From Sycon ciliatum (Eukaryota; Porifera; Calcarea; Leucosolenida; Sycettidae), in NCBI RefSeq assembly GCF_964019385.1, contig NC_088650.1, forward strand, positions 33,204,305 to 33,268,304: a stretch of DNA of 64,000 bases, written 5' to 3'. Shown one piece after another: positions 23,501-35,159 of this stretch (positions within the stretch are counted from its first letter, which is position 1; the number at the start of each line of letters is the position of its first letter). A program made the translations under genes and the position numbers. Below the pieces are notes generated by a model. It was given only the letters and a program-made list of their open reading frames with translations, searched no databases and was not told the origin of the DNA.

Positions 23501-26500
23501 GGGTACGCAGATGGTCGATTCGTTGTCGGTATTCCCTGGCAGAATGGAGCGCGTCCTCAGATCACGAGCAACCGAGTGCAGGCCGAGGATCGGCTGCGTT
23601 CGCTACTGAGGTCTCTAGAGAGAAGACCAACCGTTCAGATTCACTATGCAAAGGTGCTAGAGGAGTACCTACAGAAGGCGTACATTCAGGAGCTGACATC
23701 TGATCAAGTCCAGCAATGTGGCCGTGAGCAATGGTTTCTGCCGCACTTCGCAGTAGTCCGCGAAGACAAGGCTACAACTAAGGTCCGTGTTGTGTTTGAT
23801 GCTGCAGCTCGCTTCAACGGCACGTCCATCAATGAACACATGTACGCTGGGCTGCGACTGCAGAATGACCTCGTCACAGTACTGATCCGGTTCTGCATGC
23901 ACCCCGTGGCACTGATTGCTGATGTGTCGGAGATGTTCCTTCAGGTATCACTACAGCCTGAGGATCGCAGATATCACCGATTTCTTTGGAAGACCGGGGA
24001 CGGAGTCAAGGCCTATGAGTTCACCAGGTTGGCGTTTGGCATCCGTGCATCGCCATACCTAGCAGGCAGAGCTTTGCTGGAGACGGCCGAGCGTTTCGGA
24101 GCGAACTACGACCCAGCAGTCAGTGACACAGTTCGCAAGGCATTCTACGTCGACGACATGTTGAAGTCCTTGCCTGACGACCAGAAAGCAATGCGTCTTC
24201 GGTCTCAGCTACAAGACCTCCTGAAGAAAGGCGGCTTCCATCTCCGGAAGTGGTTGAGCAACAGTGAAGCAGTGATGGAATCAATTCCACCGGAGCACCG
24301 CGCGCCGGCCACGTCTAAGTCCATAACGGCACAAGAGTCGTCTGGACAGCCCTCACAAAAGGCACTGGGCGTAACGTGGATGGTCAGCGAAGATTATTTC
24401 ACGTTTCACTATCAGGAACCCACATCCGCTGCGTGCACGAAGCGCACCGTCCTCAGTCGCATGGCATCACTGTTTGACCCCAGAGGGCAACTAGCACCAT
24501 TCACCATCAGGAGCAAGTTGTTGTTCCAGGAACTATGTCTTGCGGGGCTCGGCTGGGACGACCCACTGCCTGAAGAGACGGCGGTAGCTTGGCAAGAATG
24601 GTTTGCTGAGATGCCTAAGCTAACACAGCTACGCATTGATCGCTGTTTTCAAGATAGCACAACGTCGATGGGTCTGAGTGTGCACACGTTCACCGACGCA
24701 TCAGAACGGGCCTACGCCGCTGCGTCATACGTCCGAGCAGAGCGACCAGATGGTACAGCGAAGGTTACCCTGGTGATGGCCAAGGCAAGACCAGCACCGA
24801 TCAAGCGTCGATCCATTCCGATGCTAGAGCTGCAGGGAGCGGTCCTGGGTGTGCGTCTTGGGACGTACGTTAGCGAAGCTCTTGGTGTGAGAGCAGCCGA
24901 CAGCCACTACTGGAGCGATTCCATGAATGTCCAGTATTGGATTCCATCACCCAGCCGAAAGTTCAAGCTGGAAGTCGGCAACCGGATATCGGAGATCCAA
25001 CAGCAGTCTATGGCACGGAACTGGCGTCATGTTCCCGGAGTCAGCTGATCTCCCCACCCGTGGGATGACAGTCACACAGCTGGCAGAGGAGAGCAGGTGG
25101 TGGCATGGACCAACGTTTCTGGCACAGCAACAGAGCGAATGGCCAGATCGCAGGATAGCTGTGCCGAAGGAGCTACCACAAATGCTCAAGACTCCTGAAA
25201 TCACGATGACGGCAATGATGTCACCACCGTTGCGGCTAAGTCCAAACAACTATTCCTCGTGGAGCCGTCTTGTGCGGGTCACGGCTTGGTGCATGCGTGC
25301 CATACACAATCGCCGCAAGAGCCGACTGCCACAGCTAACGCTCAGCGACGCCCGTGTGAAGATTGCAATCAAGAACAGCAAGGAGGTTGCCGTGCCCGAG
25401 CTCTCACCAGCTGAGTTTGAAAGAGCGGAGCACTATTGGATCATGCGTGCGCAAGATGAGAGCTATGGTGAAGTGACGAGCACGCTGAGAAAAGGGAAGG
25501 AGTTGCCAAGCAGTGCCCCTCTTCTCAAGTTGCAACCGCGCATCGACGAACAGAGTGGATACCCCGTATTAAGAGTTAGTGGGAGACTGCGTACGGCTTA
25601 CCACTTGGCATCTGAGTTTCGATCGCCAATTATTCTCCCACCTCGACACCGAGTGACAGAGCTGATCATTCGGAGAGAGGATGAGCGATGCCGACACAGC
25701 ATTGGCACGAATCACATCCTGTCCAATCTCGCCGATCACTACTGGCTTGTGAAAGGCAAGCAAATGGTGAAGTCACATCGGCACCACTGCGTGGGATGTC
25801 AGAAGGTGTGGCGCAAACCAGCCACTCCCAGGATGGGTCCTCTCCCAGACCTCCGCACGCAAGGACCACTTCTGGCATTCGCCCGCACCGCTGTGGACTT
25901 CGCCGGACCATTTCTAGTGAAGAGAGGTCGAGGACGTACACAAGAGAAGAGGTATGTGGCAGTGTTCACGTGTCTGCAATCTCGAGCGTGTCACTTGGAG
26001 CTGGTTACCTCTCTCGACACGACTGGCTTCAAGATGGCCCTGACGCGATTCTGCAAGCGTCGCGGCACACCTGAGATGTTGCTTACTGATAATGGAAGCA
26101 ATTTTGTTGCGACAGAGCGAGAGCTGAGGGAGGCAGTCGCCCAGCTTGACCATGCCGACCTCACATCGGAGTATGCAGGCCAAGGGATTGAGTGGAAATT
26201 CAATCCGCCTCGTTCTCCTCATTTCGGCGGCGTGTTGAACGGATCGTGCGCTCCATGAAGCAAGTTCTCCAGACTGTGCTGTACAAGGCTGATTTAACTG
26301 AAGAAGAGCTCCAGACAGTATTGGTGCAGGCCGAGGCTCTCATCAACTCGCGGCCATTGACAACGCTTTCGGAGGAAAGTGAAGACCTGGAGCCGCTAAC
26401 GCCTTTGCATTTCTTGGTTGGCCATTCGAGAGTTGCAACAGCGTTGGAAGCAACCCCGGAGGGGGGTCTGCATCGTCGCTGGCAGTTGCTTCAGGATCTG

Positions 26501-26880
26501 ATGAAGCGCATTTGGAAGAGGTGGCTCCGCGAGATTGTTGCTCGAGCCAATTTGGAGACGAAGTGGCACCGTGTTAGTGCATCGGTTACAGTCGGCAAAA
26601 TCCTAATGATGCTGGACGAATCGCTCCCAAGGACTCAGTGGCCGCTTGGTCGAGTGGTCGCTACGTATCCTGGAAAGGACGGGAAGGTGCGCGTAGTGGA
26701 CGTGAAGGTCAAAGGGAAGGTGTACAAGCGCAGCGTCCACCGCTTGGTGCCCCTAGATGTGGAACCGTCGGCAGTCAAGGTGACTCTCCCAGCCTCTGCC
26801 GAAGTCCGGCTAAGTGATTCCACACTACGCCGAAAGTGGCTTTGCCTTGAAGGCATAAAGTGGCTTATAAAGTGAAGCTG
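20560..26880 (+). other. Internal coding region of the BEL/Pao element
   Basis: Approximate parts: gag-like segment to about 22.5 kb, including a CAG-rich polyglutamine stretch near 21.36-21.44 kb; paired zinc knuckles near 22.54-22.74 kb (CGKCEGAHHIADC and CVNCLGDGHWARDC); a retropepsin-like protease with LLDSGST near 22.91 kb; reverse transcriptase 23.7-24.25 kb with the catalytic YVDDM; RNase H around 24.68-25.0 kb starting FTDAS; and integrase about 25.7-26.3 kb with an H2C2-type zinc-binding start and the DNGSNF motif. The RT motif YVDDM and 'RVVFDAAAR' are diagnostic of BEL/Pao. The product would be a polyprotein for reverse transcription and integration. Broken; treated as a fossil. 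Confidence 0.9.
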
Positions 26881-27670
26881 CATTCACACCTACAAGTGTC
26901 GATCACGGGACTTTGCTTTGAAGGTTAGACTGTGAGGCTTTCCTGTGCTTGATCTAGCAACGGCGGTAGTGGAGAGGCTCTTTGTTGGGCCAAAATCCTC
27001 GAATATCACCCATTTTCGCGTGCCCAATCTTGAAATTTGACCACGCTAGCGCGCTGTGTAGGCGGATTCCAGATCATAGGTCGAATATTTGTCAACCTCG
27101 CCAACAGGCATTCCGGTGGCAGTTTTCGTTGTGTATGTCTCGTACAGTCCTTTCGCCTTCGTTTTCATGTTGTCGATTTTGGAATGGACGATCGACGCAG
27201 TATATTGCCTCCTCCCGGAGCTGTTCAGCAAACAAATTCAGCTTGATGGCGATCTCCTCCGGCGTAGCTCCTGCGAACTGTACCGGCCGGAGGTCGCCTC
27301 AAATATCCGCTCCAAAGCTCGATCAGCTTGCCCTCAAGCTCCTGGCTAAACATGACCCTGTGGCATTGTTGACAGCTCACAACTCACCACAACTGAAAGA
27401 TACGACAGGGAACACATTCGGAAAAAATCGAAAGGCTGAAGAAAAGTCAGAAAAGTGTCCTGAAAAGGTAAAAAGTTGCCTTGAAAGAGGGTGCTGGTGT
27501 TGCTTTGTAGACAACAAGCACTTTTCACTTTCGCGCGTTTCTCAAAGTGATCGCCATGGCAACTTGCCTGAAAAGTGCCTGAAAAATGGCTTTTTAGGCA
27601 GGATTTGGTGTAGTGTGGAATCGGCCTTAGATTCGCTCAGTTTTCCCACGTTCGCTCATGAGGGAGGGAA
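26881..27670 (+). other. 3' untranslated region of the BEL/Pao element
   Basis: Sequence between the integrase end and the 3' LTR. One 236-codon frame (26982-27692) crosses it but resembles nothing known and has no motif. The last bases form a purine-rich tract, the expected polypurine primer site. Confidence 0.6.
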
Positions 27671-28257
27671 TGTTACGTTTTCTTACTCTTAGTACTCCCT
27701 TGTGCCATTGTTCCAGCAGATGCTGCAGGTGTCGCTGACCTGCACAGTTTGTACGAGTACTTGTAAATTTATGCAGTGCGTGTCTACAGCTGTATTTGAA
27801 TGTGTGCGTAGTGCACAGTTGCAGTTGTGCCCTAGGCCCTGTGTCTGTGATACGTGATTTGTGGTGCGTGTTAGCTTACACGTGGGAATGCTACGCGCTT
27901 TCATGTGACCTGCGTTAACGCGTTACTTCCTTCTCACTGTACTTCCTTTTATGCATGTATCGCTGGCATATGCGACACGGGCCGGCCGGGCCGGAGTGTG
28001 TATTGGTTTTGGAAGCATGTGCCTTTTGTTCTGTGAGTTGTTCATGTTCCTGGCCGCGTGGTAATGTTTTGGTTCTTGTTGTGTTGGACCTGAGCTCTAG
28101 ATTCTACAAGTTTGTAGCTGTTGTGATTTTACTATGTTCCATGGGTCTGAATAATTGTGTTCTCCGGAGTGGAGTAAAACTGAACTGTGATTCGATTGTG
28201 TGCGGAAACCCGGTGTTGACGAAAGTGTGTTGACCTGGGCGCTGAGGAAAAGTAACA
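27671..28257 (+). repeat. 3' LTR of the BEL/Pao element
   Basis: A 587-bp LTR, nearly identical to the split 5' LTR. It contains the uninterrupted TTAA site that the foldback element used in the other LTR. It is bounded on the right by AAGGG, the target duplication. Confidence 0.94.
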
Positions 28258-28450
28258 AAGGGTACCAATGTAACTCTTCTCGAAGTACTCCAGGATGGGA
28301 TCCATTTTTGGCGACAGCGTGTCTTCCAAGTGAAGGAAGAATTCGCTGCGTTTTCGTAACGTAATCTGGTGAAGAATCCATGGTGTAGTGATCCCACCAC
28401 GACACTCTTATCCATGACCAAAAACGATTTTTTTCTATTCAACTGTGAGC
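28258..28450 (-). pseudogene. MULE/FLYWCH-like transposase gene, upstream part
   Basis: Minus-strand sequence giving FFLHLEDTLSPKMDPILEYF and EKSYIGTL, which matches the 'YFE.TYIG' segment just before the 'FP..LWN' segment of MULE-type transposases. That next segment lies at 16945-17318 on the other side of the BEL/Pao insertion. The agreement in order and strand, together with the AAGGG duplication, shows they were once adjacent. Weakly conserved and not intact. Confidence 0.55.
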
Positions 28451-28544
28451 TTTTATAGCCAGAGCATGTTCCAGCAGTGGCATCAGGGTGATATCAGAAG
28501 CAGCCAATCAATGAAAAGTAACCACACTGCTAAGCTGGTGTGGC

Positions 28545-28670
28545 TGTGCCGCGCTGTGAGTCGGTGTGGCTGTGACTTGTCTCGCTGTGAGTGTGAGCTG
28601 ACGACACTGTGAGCTGTCGGCTGTGAGTTGTCGCGCTGTGAGCTGTCTCGCGGTGACCTGTCGTGTTCCC
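28545..28670 (-). repeat. Degenerate tandem array, inverted copy
   Basis: About nine units of CTGTGAGTTGTCGCG-type sequence, the reverse complement of the array at 15172-15320. Both arrays include the block 'ACGACAGGTCACAGCGAGAC' or its complement with small changes. Confidence 0.8.
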
Positions 28671-28884
28671 GTGCTATGTACTTGTAGGAGTTGTCGTGCA
28701 TACCAGCTAGTACCAGCCATCTCACACGTCTTGCCCTGCATGCACGCCAAGCGCAGAACTTGCCAGAAGTCCAGCACACATGGCCGGTATAGGTACCGGG
28801 TGTCGAAATGCGTTTTTTGCAGGGAACGTGAACGTCCCTTACAGCTTTAGTCCTTCGCAAGCTTGCCACATCTACATGATCTAT

Positions 28885-29020
28885 GATCCAGATCAGGGAG
28901 TAGTGTATTTTACTACTCCCTGATCCAGATCCTGTCAAAGTAAGTAATTAGTTACAGTGTAGTTGACAAGGCAATGACATCATGTGACGTAGTTGACAAG
29001 GCAATGACATCATGTGTGCG
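28885..29020. repeat. Hairpin and 29-bp tandem pair
   Basis: CAGGGAGTAGT and ACTACTCCCTG form a perfect stem around a 7-base loop at about 28894-28923, with the flanking GATC words extending the similarity. Just downstream 'GTAGTTGACAAGGCAATGAC' is repeated twice (about 28960-29018). Confidence 0.75.
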
Positions 29021-29282
29021 AAGAAAACTAATTAATTTTACTTGTCCTGGGTTTTCAATGTTTTTTTTCTTTTTCTTTGAATGAATGGAATTAAATTTTT
29101 ATGACCAGCTGGAAGTCTGTTGGTCAGTGTACCATGGTGTACAAACTGTAGCCTTAGAATAGATCGACCAGGGCGTGCATGCTACACATGTATCCAAGAC
29201 GTGATCGAGGCAAACGTCAGGTCGTTGAATGTCAGTATCATTAGTGAATATTGTTTCACACGTTCTGACCCGACGTCATCTT

Positions 29283-29580
29283 GGCAATAAGTACACGCAT
29301 CTGTAAATCGCCCCAGAACGCAAATGCTAGCCTATTGCTAGGGCACGTTCTTCGGATGGACCCCAATGCACCTGCTTTCAGAGCTACATGTATGTCATGC
29401 TACCTGAAGCGATACGCTACCGGCCACCGTGGTAGACCAAAGACAACACTCGCCACCACGGTCATCAAGGATCTCCAAGAAAGGAACATCCCATAGAAGC
29501 TTCAAGAGTGTGGGGGACTTGGAAGAGGTCCGCGCCACTGCCACTGACAAGAATCAGTGGCGTGCCATATTCCATCAGTA
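29283..29580 (+). mobile_element. LINE fragment, C-terminal RT region
   Basis: Encodes LGHVLRMDPNAPAFRA and GHRGRPKTTLATTV, the sequence that follows the reverse transcriptase in many non-LTR elements ('GH..R......RGRPK'). A stop interrupts it and a second frame continues EEVRATATDKNQWRAIFHQ, the usual end of this region. Only the 3' tip of the coding region survives. Confidence 0.75.
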
Positions 29581-29860
29581 GCTGCTGCATTTTGTCCACT
29601 CCGCTCAGTAACTCCGTTCCGAACGTTCAAGCCGTAACCGCTGCATTTTAGCCGCTCAGTAACTATTGGTGCTTGCACTCCGTTTCCCACTTTTTTCACA
29701 ACCATCACATGTAGCAGAGCTCAAAAGAGACAGAAATGGAAAGGTTAGCACTACATCGCTGCACTGTACGCGAACTGTTCTATTATTATACTGTGGCGTA
29801 AACCTTTGGTCCTTTCCTTCTTCTAAGTAATTCTATTCTAATCTTGGCTTCAGATCAGAC

Positions 29861-32430
29861 GAAGGGGAATTGGGCACTGATTCCGATGAGCTATGTCTCG
29901 AGCCGATCAGAGAAGAGGAACCGTGTCAAATTTCATAAATAACACCTTCCATATTTGGAAATTGGGCTTGATGACGTGCGAACTGCTTAGCTGTCACCAT
30001 GCTGTGCATGCTCAGCAGTGTAATTGAATGGAAGAAAACAATTGGTGTTTTGCAGCTCTATTTCGTTCCCTGACGGTAACCAAATCTAGATGTAGGAATC
30101 TGTTGAGCAGGAGAGTGATACATGTCTTCCCGAAGGCTGTCCAGGCTGCAGTGGTGATGAAGAAGACACGATCATCACCCCGAGATCGATTGTAGCGAAT
30201 TGGAAAACTCATGGTGAATTTGCTTCCACTCCAAAGTCCAAGGCAATGTCGAGGTATGAAGGGTGCTTGTATTGCCTTCCAAAGTGAAGAGGAGATGAAC
30301 ATGGCTTTGCATAGCTGTTGTTCTATGCCAACTTACCTACTCTTGGTGGTACCGTAGTGGCATATTGCAAATTTCGTGGACGAACAACTCTAATAACTAG
30401 TGGCTAGTGAGCAACACTAACAGGTGAGATTTTTCAATTTGACAAAAATTGTTTTGTTTGAGAACTGACAGTGGCAGTCATTAGACTCAGTAGGTGTCTT
30501 TCTGCTGCTTCTTTCCCTTCATCGGTAGAGTTGTGCTTGAAGTAAAAATAAATAGAAAATGTGGAACAAAAATCTGATCATGTAGTTCGAATTTCAACTT
30601 CAAAGTATGTGTACATCAAATCACAAAAATTTCAAGGTGGTGCTGTGCATTGAAAAAGACTGGGAGCTGGCAGCAATGGAAAGGGTAGAAACGAAACCAG
30701 TAAATGTAGAGTATTCATAAGGTAGAGGGAGTTGAAAACGGGAGAAGAGTAGTGAGCATTTCAGTTCGAAGTAGTGTCAATAGACAGCATTGTGGTGCAT
30801 ACGTTGTGAATATTGTGTGAATCTAATAATTGGCGGAGTGTAGTGATTAGGCAGAGTATTGTTACAAAACAAGGTACTTTGTGAACAGATAGCAATCAAG
30901 ATCACGGCATGGTTTAGACAGGAACTCATAAATGTCACGAAATTGCTAATCCAAAATTATAATATTATCCCCTGAGTAGTATTTTTTATTATGGTGTTCT
31001 CCTGTGTTTACATGCAGAGCCTTGACGTTGCTGGACGAGCGACAATATAAATTACATAAACATGTAGCTCATGATGTGGAATGACTGCCGTATCGCATTG
31101 CCAACGCAAACCCATCCTGTGTCAGTGCAGCCATCCAGCAACTTCAACTCCCCGGACTAGATGCCGCTGCAGCTGAACACCATGCCGATGGAAAGCCAGG
31201 AGTTGATAGCGAAGCATTCTGGTCTGCACAGTACAAGGCAAAGAACAATTATGAATTATAACGCATTGTAATCCTTCCCACACTTCTTTGTAAAAACAAA
31301 CAAACGGTGCCATTATCACAACACTTGATCAAGCATCTTGATGGAGGTATTTTCCATTGTGTGTGTGCTGGCACAGAATCTGCACCAGGAAGACCATGTA
31401 CACTTACACGTATCTTATGTGTGTTCGTGCGTGTGTGTTTGTGTATTCGTCTGTGCACACGTGTGTGTGTGTGTGTGGGTCCTACGCACATGTATATGGG
31501 TAGGAGTGTGTGTGTGTGTCGGGGGGGGGGGGGGCGGGGGGTACATGCACATGTCCATGGATGTGCGCGCTGCACGCGCTTTCTGTGGGATGGGGTGGGG
31601 GTGCACGCACATGTGTACATGTGTGTGCGCAATACAGCATGTGTGTATGTGTTCGTTGAACACAGGGTGTCCTCCTGATTCCATAAACTTTGTGATCATT
31701 GCGATTTCATGTGCTTTGAAGTTGAAATTCGCAACACATGTACTGATGCTTGATTAGATTTATGTTCCACATGTTCTATTTATTTTATTTTACTTCAAGC
31801 ACAACCCTACCAATGAAGGGAAAGAAGCGCAAAGACACCTACTGAGTCAAATGACTGCCACTGTCAGTTCTCAAACAAAAACATTTTTTGTCAAATTGAA
31901 AAATCTCACCTGTTAGTGTTGCTCATTAGCCACTAGTGACTAGAGAGTTGTTCGTCCACGCAATTTGCAATATGCCACTACGGTATCAGCAAGAGTAGGT
32001 AAATAATTAATTGGCGTAGAACAACAGCTATGCAAAGCCATGTTCATCTCCTCTTCACTTTGGAAGGCAATACAAGCACCCTTCATACCTCGACATTGCC
32101 TTGGACTTTGGAGTGGAAGCAAATTCACCATGAGTTTGCCAATTCGCTACAATCGATCTCGGGGTGATGATCGTGTCTTCTTCATCACCACTGCAGCCTG
32201 GAAAGCCTTCGGGAAGACATGTATCACTCTCCTGCTCAACAGATTCCTACATCTAGATTTGGTTACCGTCAGGGAACGAAATAGAGCTGCAAAACACAAA
32301 GTATTAACTGGTTTAAGGGAAAGAGACAAACGGGAAAAGTCAAAAACACAAAAAAAAAAATTATTGTTTTCTTCCATTCAATTACACTGCTGAGCATGCA
32401 CAGCATGGTGACAGCTAAGCAGTTCGCACG
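29861..32430. mobile_element. TTAA-type foldback element, copy 2 (truncated at both ends)
   Basis: Matches copy 1 (17577-20159) along its length, with arms at about 29861-30600 and 31740-32430 and the same mirrored ORF. It lacks the outermost 30-150 bp of both ends. It carries about 110 bp (near 30829-30940) that copy 1 lacks, and small indels elsewhere. Its right arm is cut exactly where the element at 32433 begins. Confidence 0.8.
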
Positions 32431-32923
32431 TAGGCACCGGCGGATTATGCCGGCATAATTATTAGGCTGTTAGGTAGGTCGTCAAAACCTCGTTAGTTAC
32501 ATGTATGTCCAGTGGTTGTCTCTTGTTGTCGCACTACATGTCGCGCTTATTGAGTTTTCTCGCATTTGCACCTTTGTGTCATTATTGCAATTTTCGCTGT
32601 TTACTTTAGCTATCTTCTTTCTTTCTTTCTTTCTTTTTGCGCTGTTTTACCACCTTCTTACTGTATTTAATCCACTGTTCCTGTTCCTTTTCCCTTGCCT
32701 GTATTTCACCTGATGAGAAGGCTTGAAAGTATACTTGTGAAGACGAAAACTTTCAAGATGTTTGTAATGAGCCTGAAGTGTGTCCTTTTTATGAGTATTA
32801 TCGCATTTTTGTCTCAGAGGAAACTGTTTACATAATTATTAGCATAATTATTATTTGATGGTTGAAAATTTGGAGCATAATTTGGCATCCTCTCGGAGGT
32901 AGGAGCATAACTACACGATTATA

Positions 32924-33208
32924 TCACAGTTCTAGTACAAAGGTCAAAAAGAATGGTTTCACCAATTATAGAAACATACGTTGTAACGCTGCGTTTCATG
33001 CACGTAGCTAAATGCTAAGGCAATCATCAGACAACGGTTGTCTGATGATTGCCTTAGCATTTAGCTACGTGCATGAAACGCAGCGTTACAACGTATGTTT
33101 CTATAATTGGTGAAACCATTCTTTTTGACCTTTGTGGTTACGCTCCGCCCCTGTGGTGTTGAGCACTGTTGAAACCTGGGTAAACCCACTTATGTCACAG
33201 TTCTAGTA
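32924..33208. repeat. 199-bp perfect palindrome between 14-bp direct repeats
   Basis: Positions 32937-33035 and 33037-33135 are exact reverse complements as read, with a single G between them. The 14-mer TCACAGTTCTAGTA flanks the unit at 32924-32937 and 33195-33208, which looks like a target-site duplication. About 60 bp of unique sequence lies between the right arm and the right 14-mer. No ORF is present. Confidence 0.85.
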
Positions 33209-33368
33209 TGTAGGCTATACAATTGTGTACAATGCACCTGATTAGTGCTGGTGGTCTGCATGGCAAAGGGCTCGGAGGTCATGCAGATAGTGTTTTCAAT
33301 GAAAAGCAGGGTAGAAATGATGGCAATACATTATTGTATGCTCGAACTCGTCTTCTTCAAAGTAATTA

Positions 33369-33881
33369 CAGTCAGTATCGCCTATAGCGTTGGTGTTTGA
33401 TTTTGAGCATTTTATCACTATAACTAAGCGATATATTACTATGACCGATACTGCATGCAATGTATGCGAGTGGGGTGTCAAACGACTCAGCACGCCGTGC
33501 ACATACGCACTACATACATGCACAATGTCATATCTGGCTGTAGCTCCGGACACACAAAATCAGGATGTCCTCATGATGGAGGCGTATTTTGGCAACTTGT
33601 ACAAGCAAAACTCACCAAACAACACTCACTGGAAAAGTTCTTCACGAAGTAACACCCTGTTCTCCTCTGACATCGCTTGATTTCACATCAATAACCATAA
33701 CCGATGCAAAAATAGTGTAATAAACGTCTTTTGAAATATGAATTTGATCACTATAGGCGATATATTACTACACGCGATAACTTCGTATACTTAGTCATGG
33801 CAAATGAAAATGAATTTGAGAAATTGATCACTATATCCGGTATATTACTATAGCCGCCAACCTTATAGGCGATACGGACTG
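33369..33881. mobile_element. MITE with CAGTC...GACTG ends
   Basis: Left end CAGTCAGTATCGCCTATAGC and right end TTATAGGCGATACGGACTG form an imperfect inverted repeat, flanked by TA on both sides. The motif 'CGATATATTACTA' preceded by ATCACTATA recurs about three times inside. The ends and TA target suggest a pogo or Tc1/mariner derivative. No transposase. Confidence 0.65.
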
Positions 33882-34622
33882 TAGTTCTTTCTCACACTGA
33901 GATACAGTACATGTAGCAGAAGATGCGAGTGAATCGGCCTTCATCAGGTATCCCGGGGCGGACGAGATACATGTAGTGGCGGGTAGTCCGCAAAACTCCG
34001 GGTACATGTCATGTACATTTCATTTGTACATTATGCATGTTACGAAGTAGTATAGTATACATGTAGTAAAGTATTTATTCATATTTCTCCAGGGCAGTCC
34101 CCACAGACCTAGGCTATGGTCTCCTTACGGGGTACCTTAGCCAATCTAGGATTGCGATACGAAATTGACTTGGTGAAGCAGCAAGGCGGACCGATGCCGG
34201 AACTGAGTCCCAGCGGTCAGTGGCTAAATAAGAAAGAGAGGAATACTAGTAACCAAATCATGACCTGTCTGGATTTTAGCAGCCATGATATGACTGCAGG
34301 CTATGGATATTGCTCTAAATCATTTCTAATTGATGTATTATAATAGTTGATGTTCGGTCATGATGGAAGGAGACGTGGAGCTAGGGAGAGATGAGCTGAT
34401 TATTCGCAGGGTGAGGCCCAGGGTAACATCGGATGGACGAGTATGATGATTGCGAAGACAGTTGAACATGATAATTGTCAAAGGTAACTCAAACTAATTT
34501 GGCAATGAAAATAATATTTTTACTGAAGTACAAAAGAAATCAAGTAATGAATAGAAGAAGTATTGTTTTCTCTTTTCCATGTTGACCTCTTACATGCATG
34601 GACACCTTGGTATGGGGATACT

Positions 34623-34715
34623 CATGTACAGTGCTGACAACTGAAATCCGACCCCCCTGGGCGCCGCGCTGCGCCGCCCAGGGGGGTCGGATTTCAGTTG
34701 CCCGCACTGTACATG
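34623..34715. repeat. GC-rich 93-bp hairpin
   Basis: CATGTACAGTGC and GCACTGTACATG bracket a long stem: CAACTGAAATCCGACCCCCC pairs with GGGGGGTCGGATTTCAGTTG, with a short GCG-rich loop. It is non-coding. Confidence 0.85.
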
Positions 34716-35159
34716 TATTTTCTTGTACTTATGGCCACTTGCAACTTCCAAGTACGAAAAAAGGCACAATTTCCCGAACTTTGAGGCTCCATAAATACAA
34801 CAAAGTGAATATATATCCCCGGGTGCCAAAGTATAATTATGAGGATTTTACGAGCATAATGCGAGAATCCATGAAAGCATAATTCCTTGATTTCGCGAGC
34901 ATAATCCGCCGGTGCCTAACACACATGTGCCGAGTTTATCACCCAGAACTCATGCTAGAAGCTAATAATATGGCCGCATAGGTGGGTTTATAGCAGGTCC
35001 CAGCCCCTGTTGTTGTTGATTTCCGGGGATAGCTCCCTGATGTTGATGGCCTCTTGGATCCTCCTCCTGATCCTGTATTAGCACACATATTCGTTGGATT
35101 CTGCGTGTCATCAATTCCCCCATCGTTGTGGCCTTCGGTGCACTACCGTTTTGTGGATG

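Larger units (their letters stand above)
17324..28257 (+). mobile_element. BEL/Pao LTR retrotransposon, near full length
   Basis: Two LTRs begin TGTTACGTT and end AGTAACA, and the element is flanked by a 5-bp target duplication AAGGG (17319-17323 and 28258-28262). The internal region holds, in order, a gag-like segment, CCHC zinc knuckles, protease, reverse transcriptase, RNase H and integrase. The order and the fused gag-pol style are those of BEL/Pao. A purine tract GAGGGAGGGAA precedes the 3' LTR. The LTRs differ at only a few positions (about 99% alike by eye once the insertion in the 5' LTR is set aside), so it is young. The coding region shows roughly two breaks, so it is a fossil rather than a clearly whole copy. 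Confidence 0.93.
32433..34916. mobile_element. TIR element with 18-bp perfect ends, TA target
   Basis: Ends are GGCACCGGCGGATTATGC and GCATAATCCGCCGGTGCC, flanked by TA (32431-32432 and 34917-34918). AGCATAAT-type words recur near both ends as subterminal repeats. The 2.5-kb interior has no transposase; it holds other insertions, including a palindrome, a smaller MITE and a GC-rich hairpin. Superfamily unassigned. Confidence 0.7.

Noticed and set aside
26982-27692. Possible envelope or extra gene in the BEL/Pao 3' region
   Set aside because: The 236-codon frame has no signal peptide, membrane segment or known motif, and crosses into the LTR.
31249-31757. Host-like ORFs with IWSGEF or DGCTDTGWVC segments in the foldback element middle
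   Set aside because: Repeated in both foldback copies without splice structure or recognisable domain; treated as element sequence.
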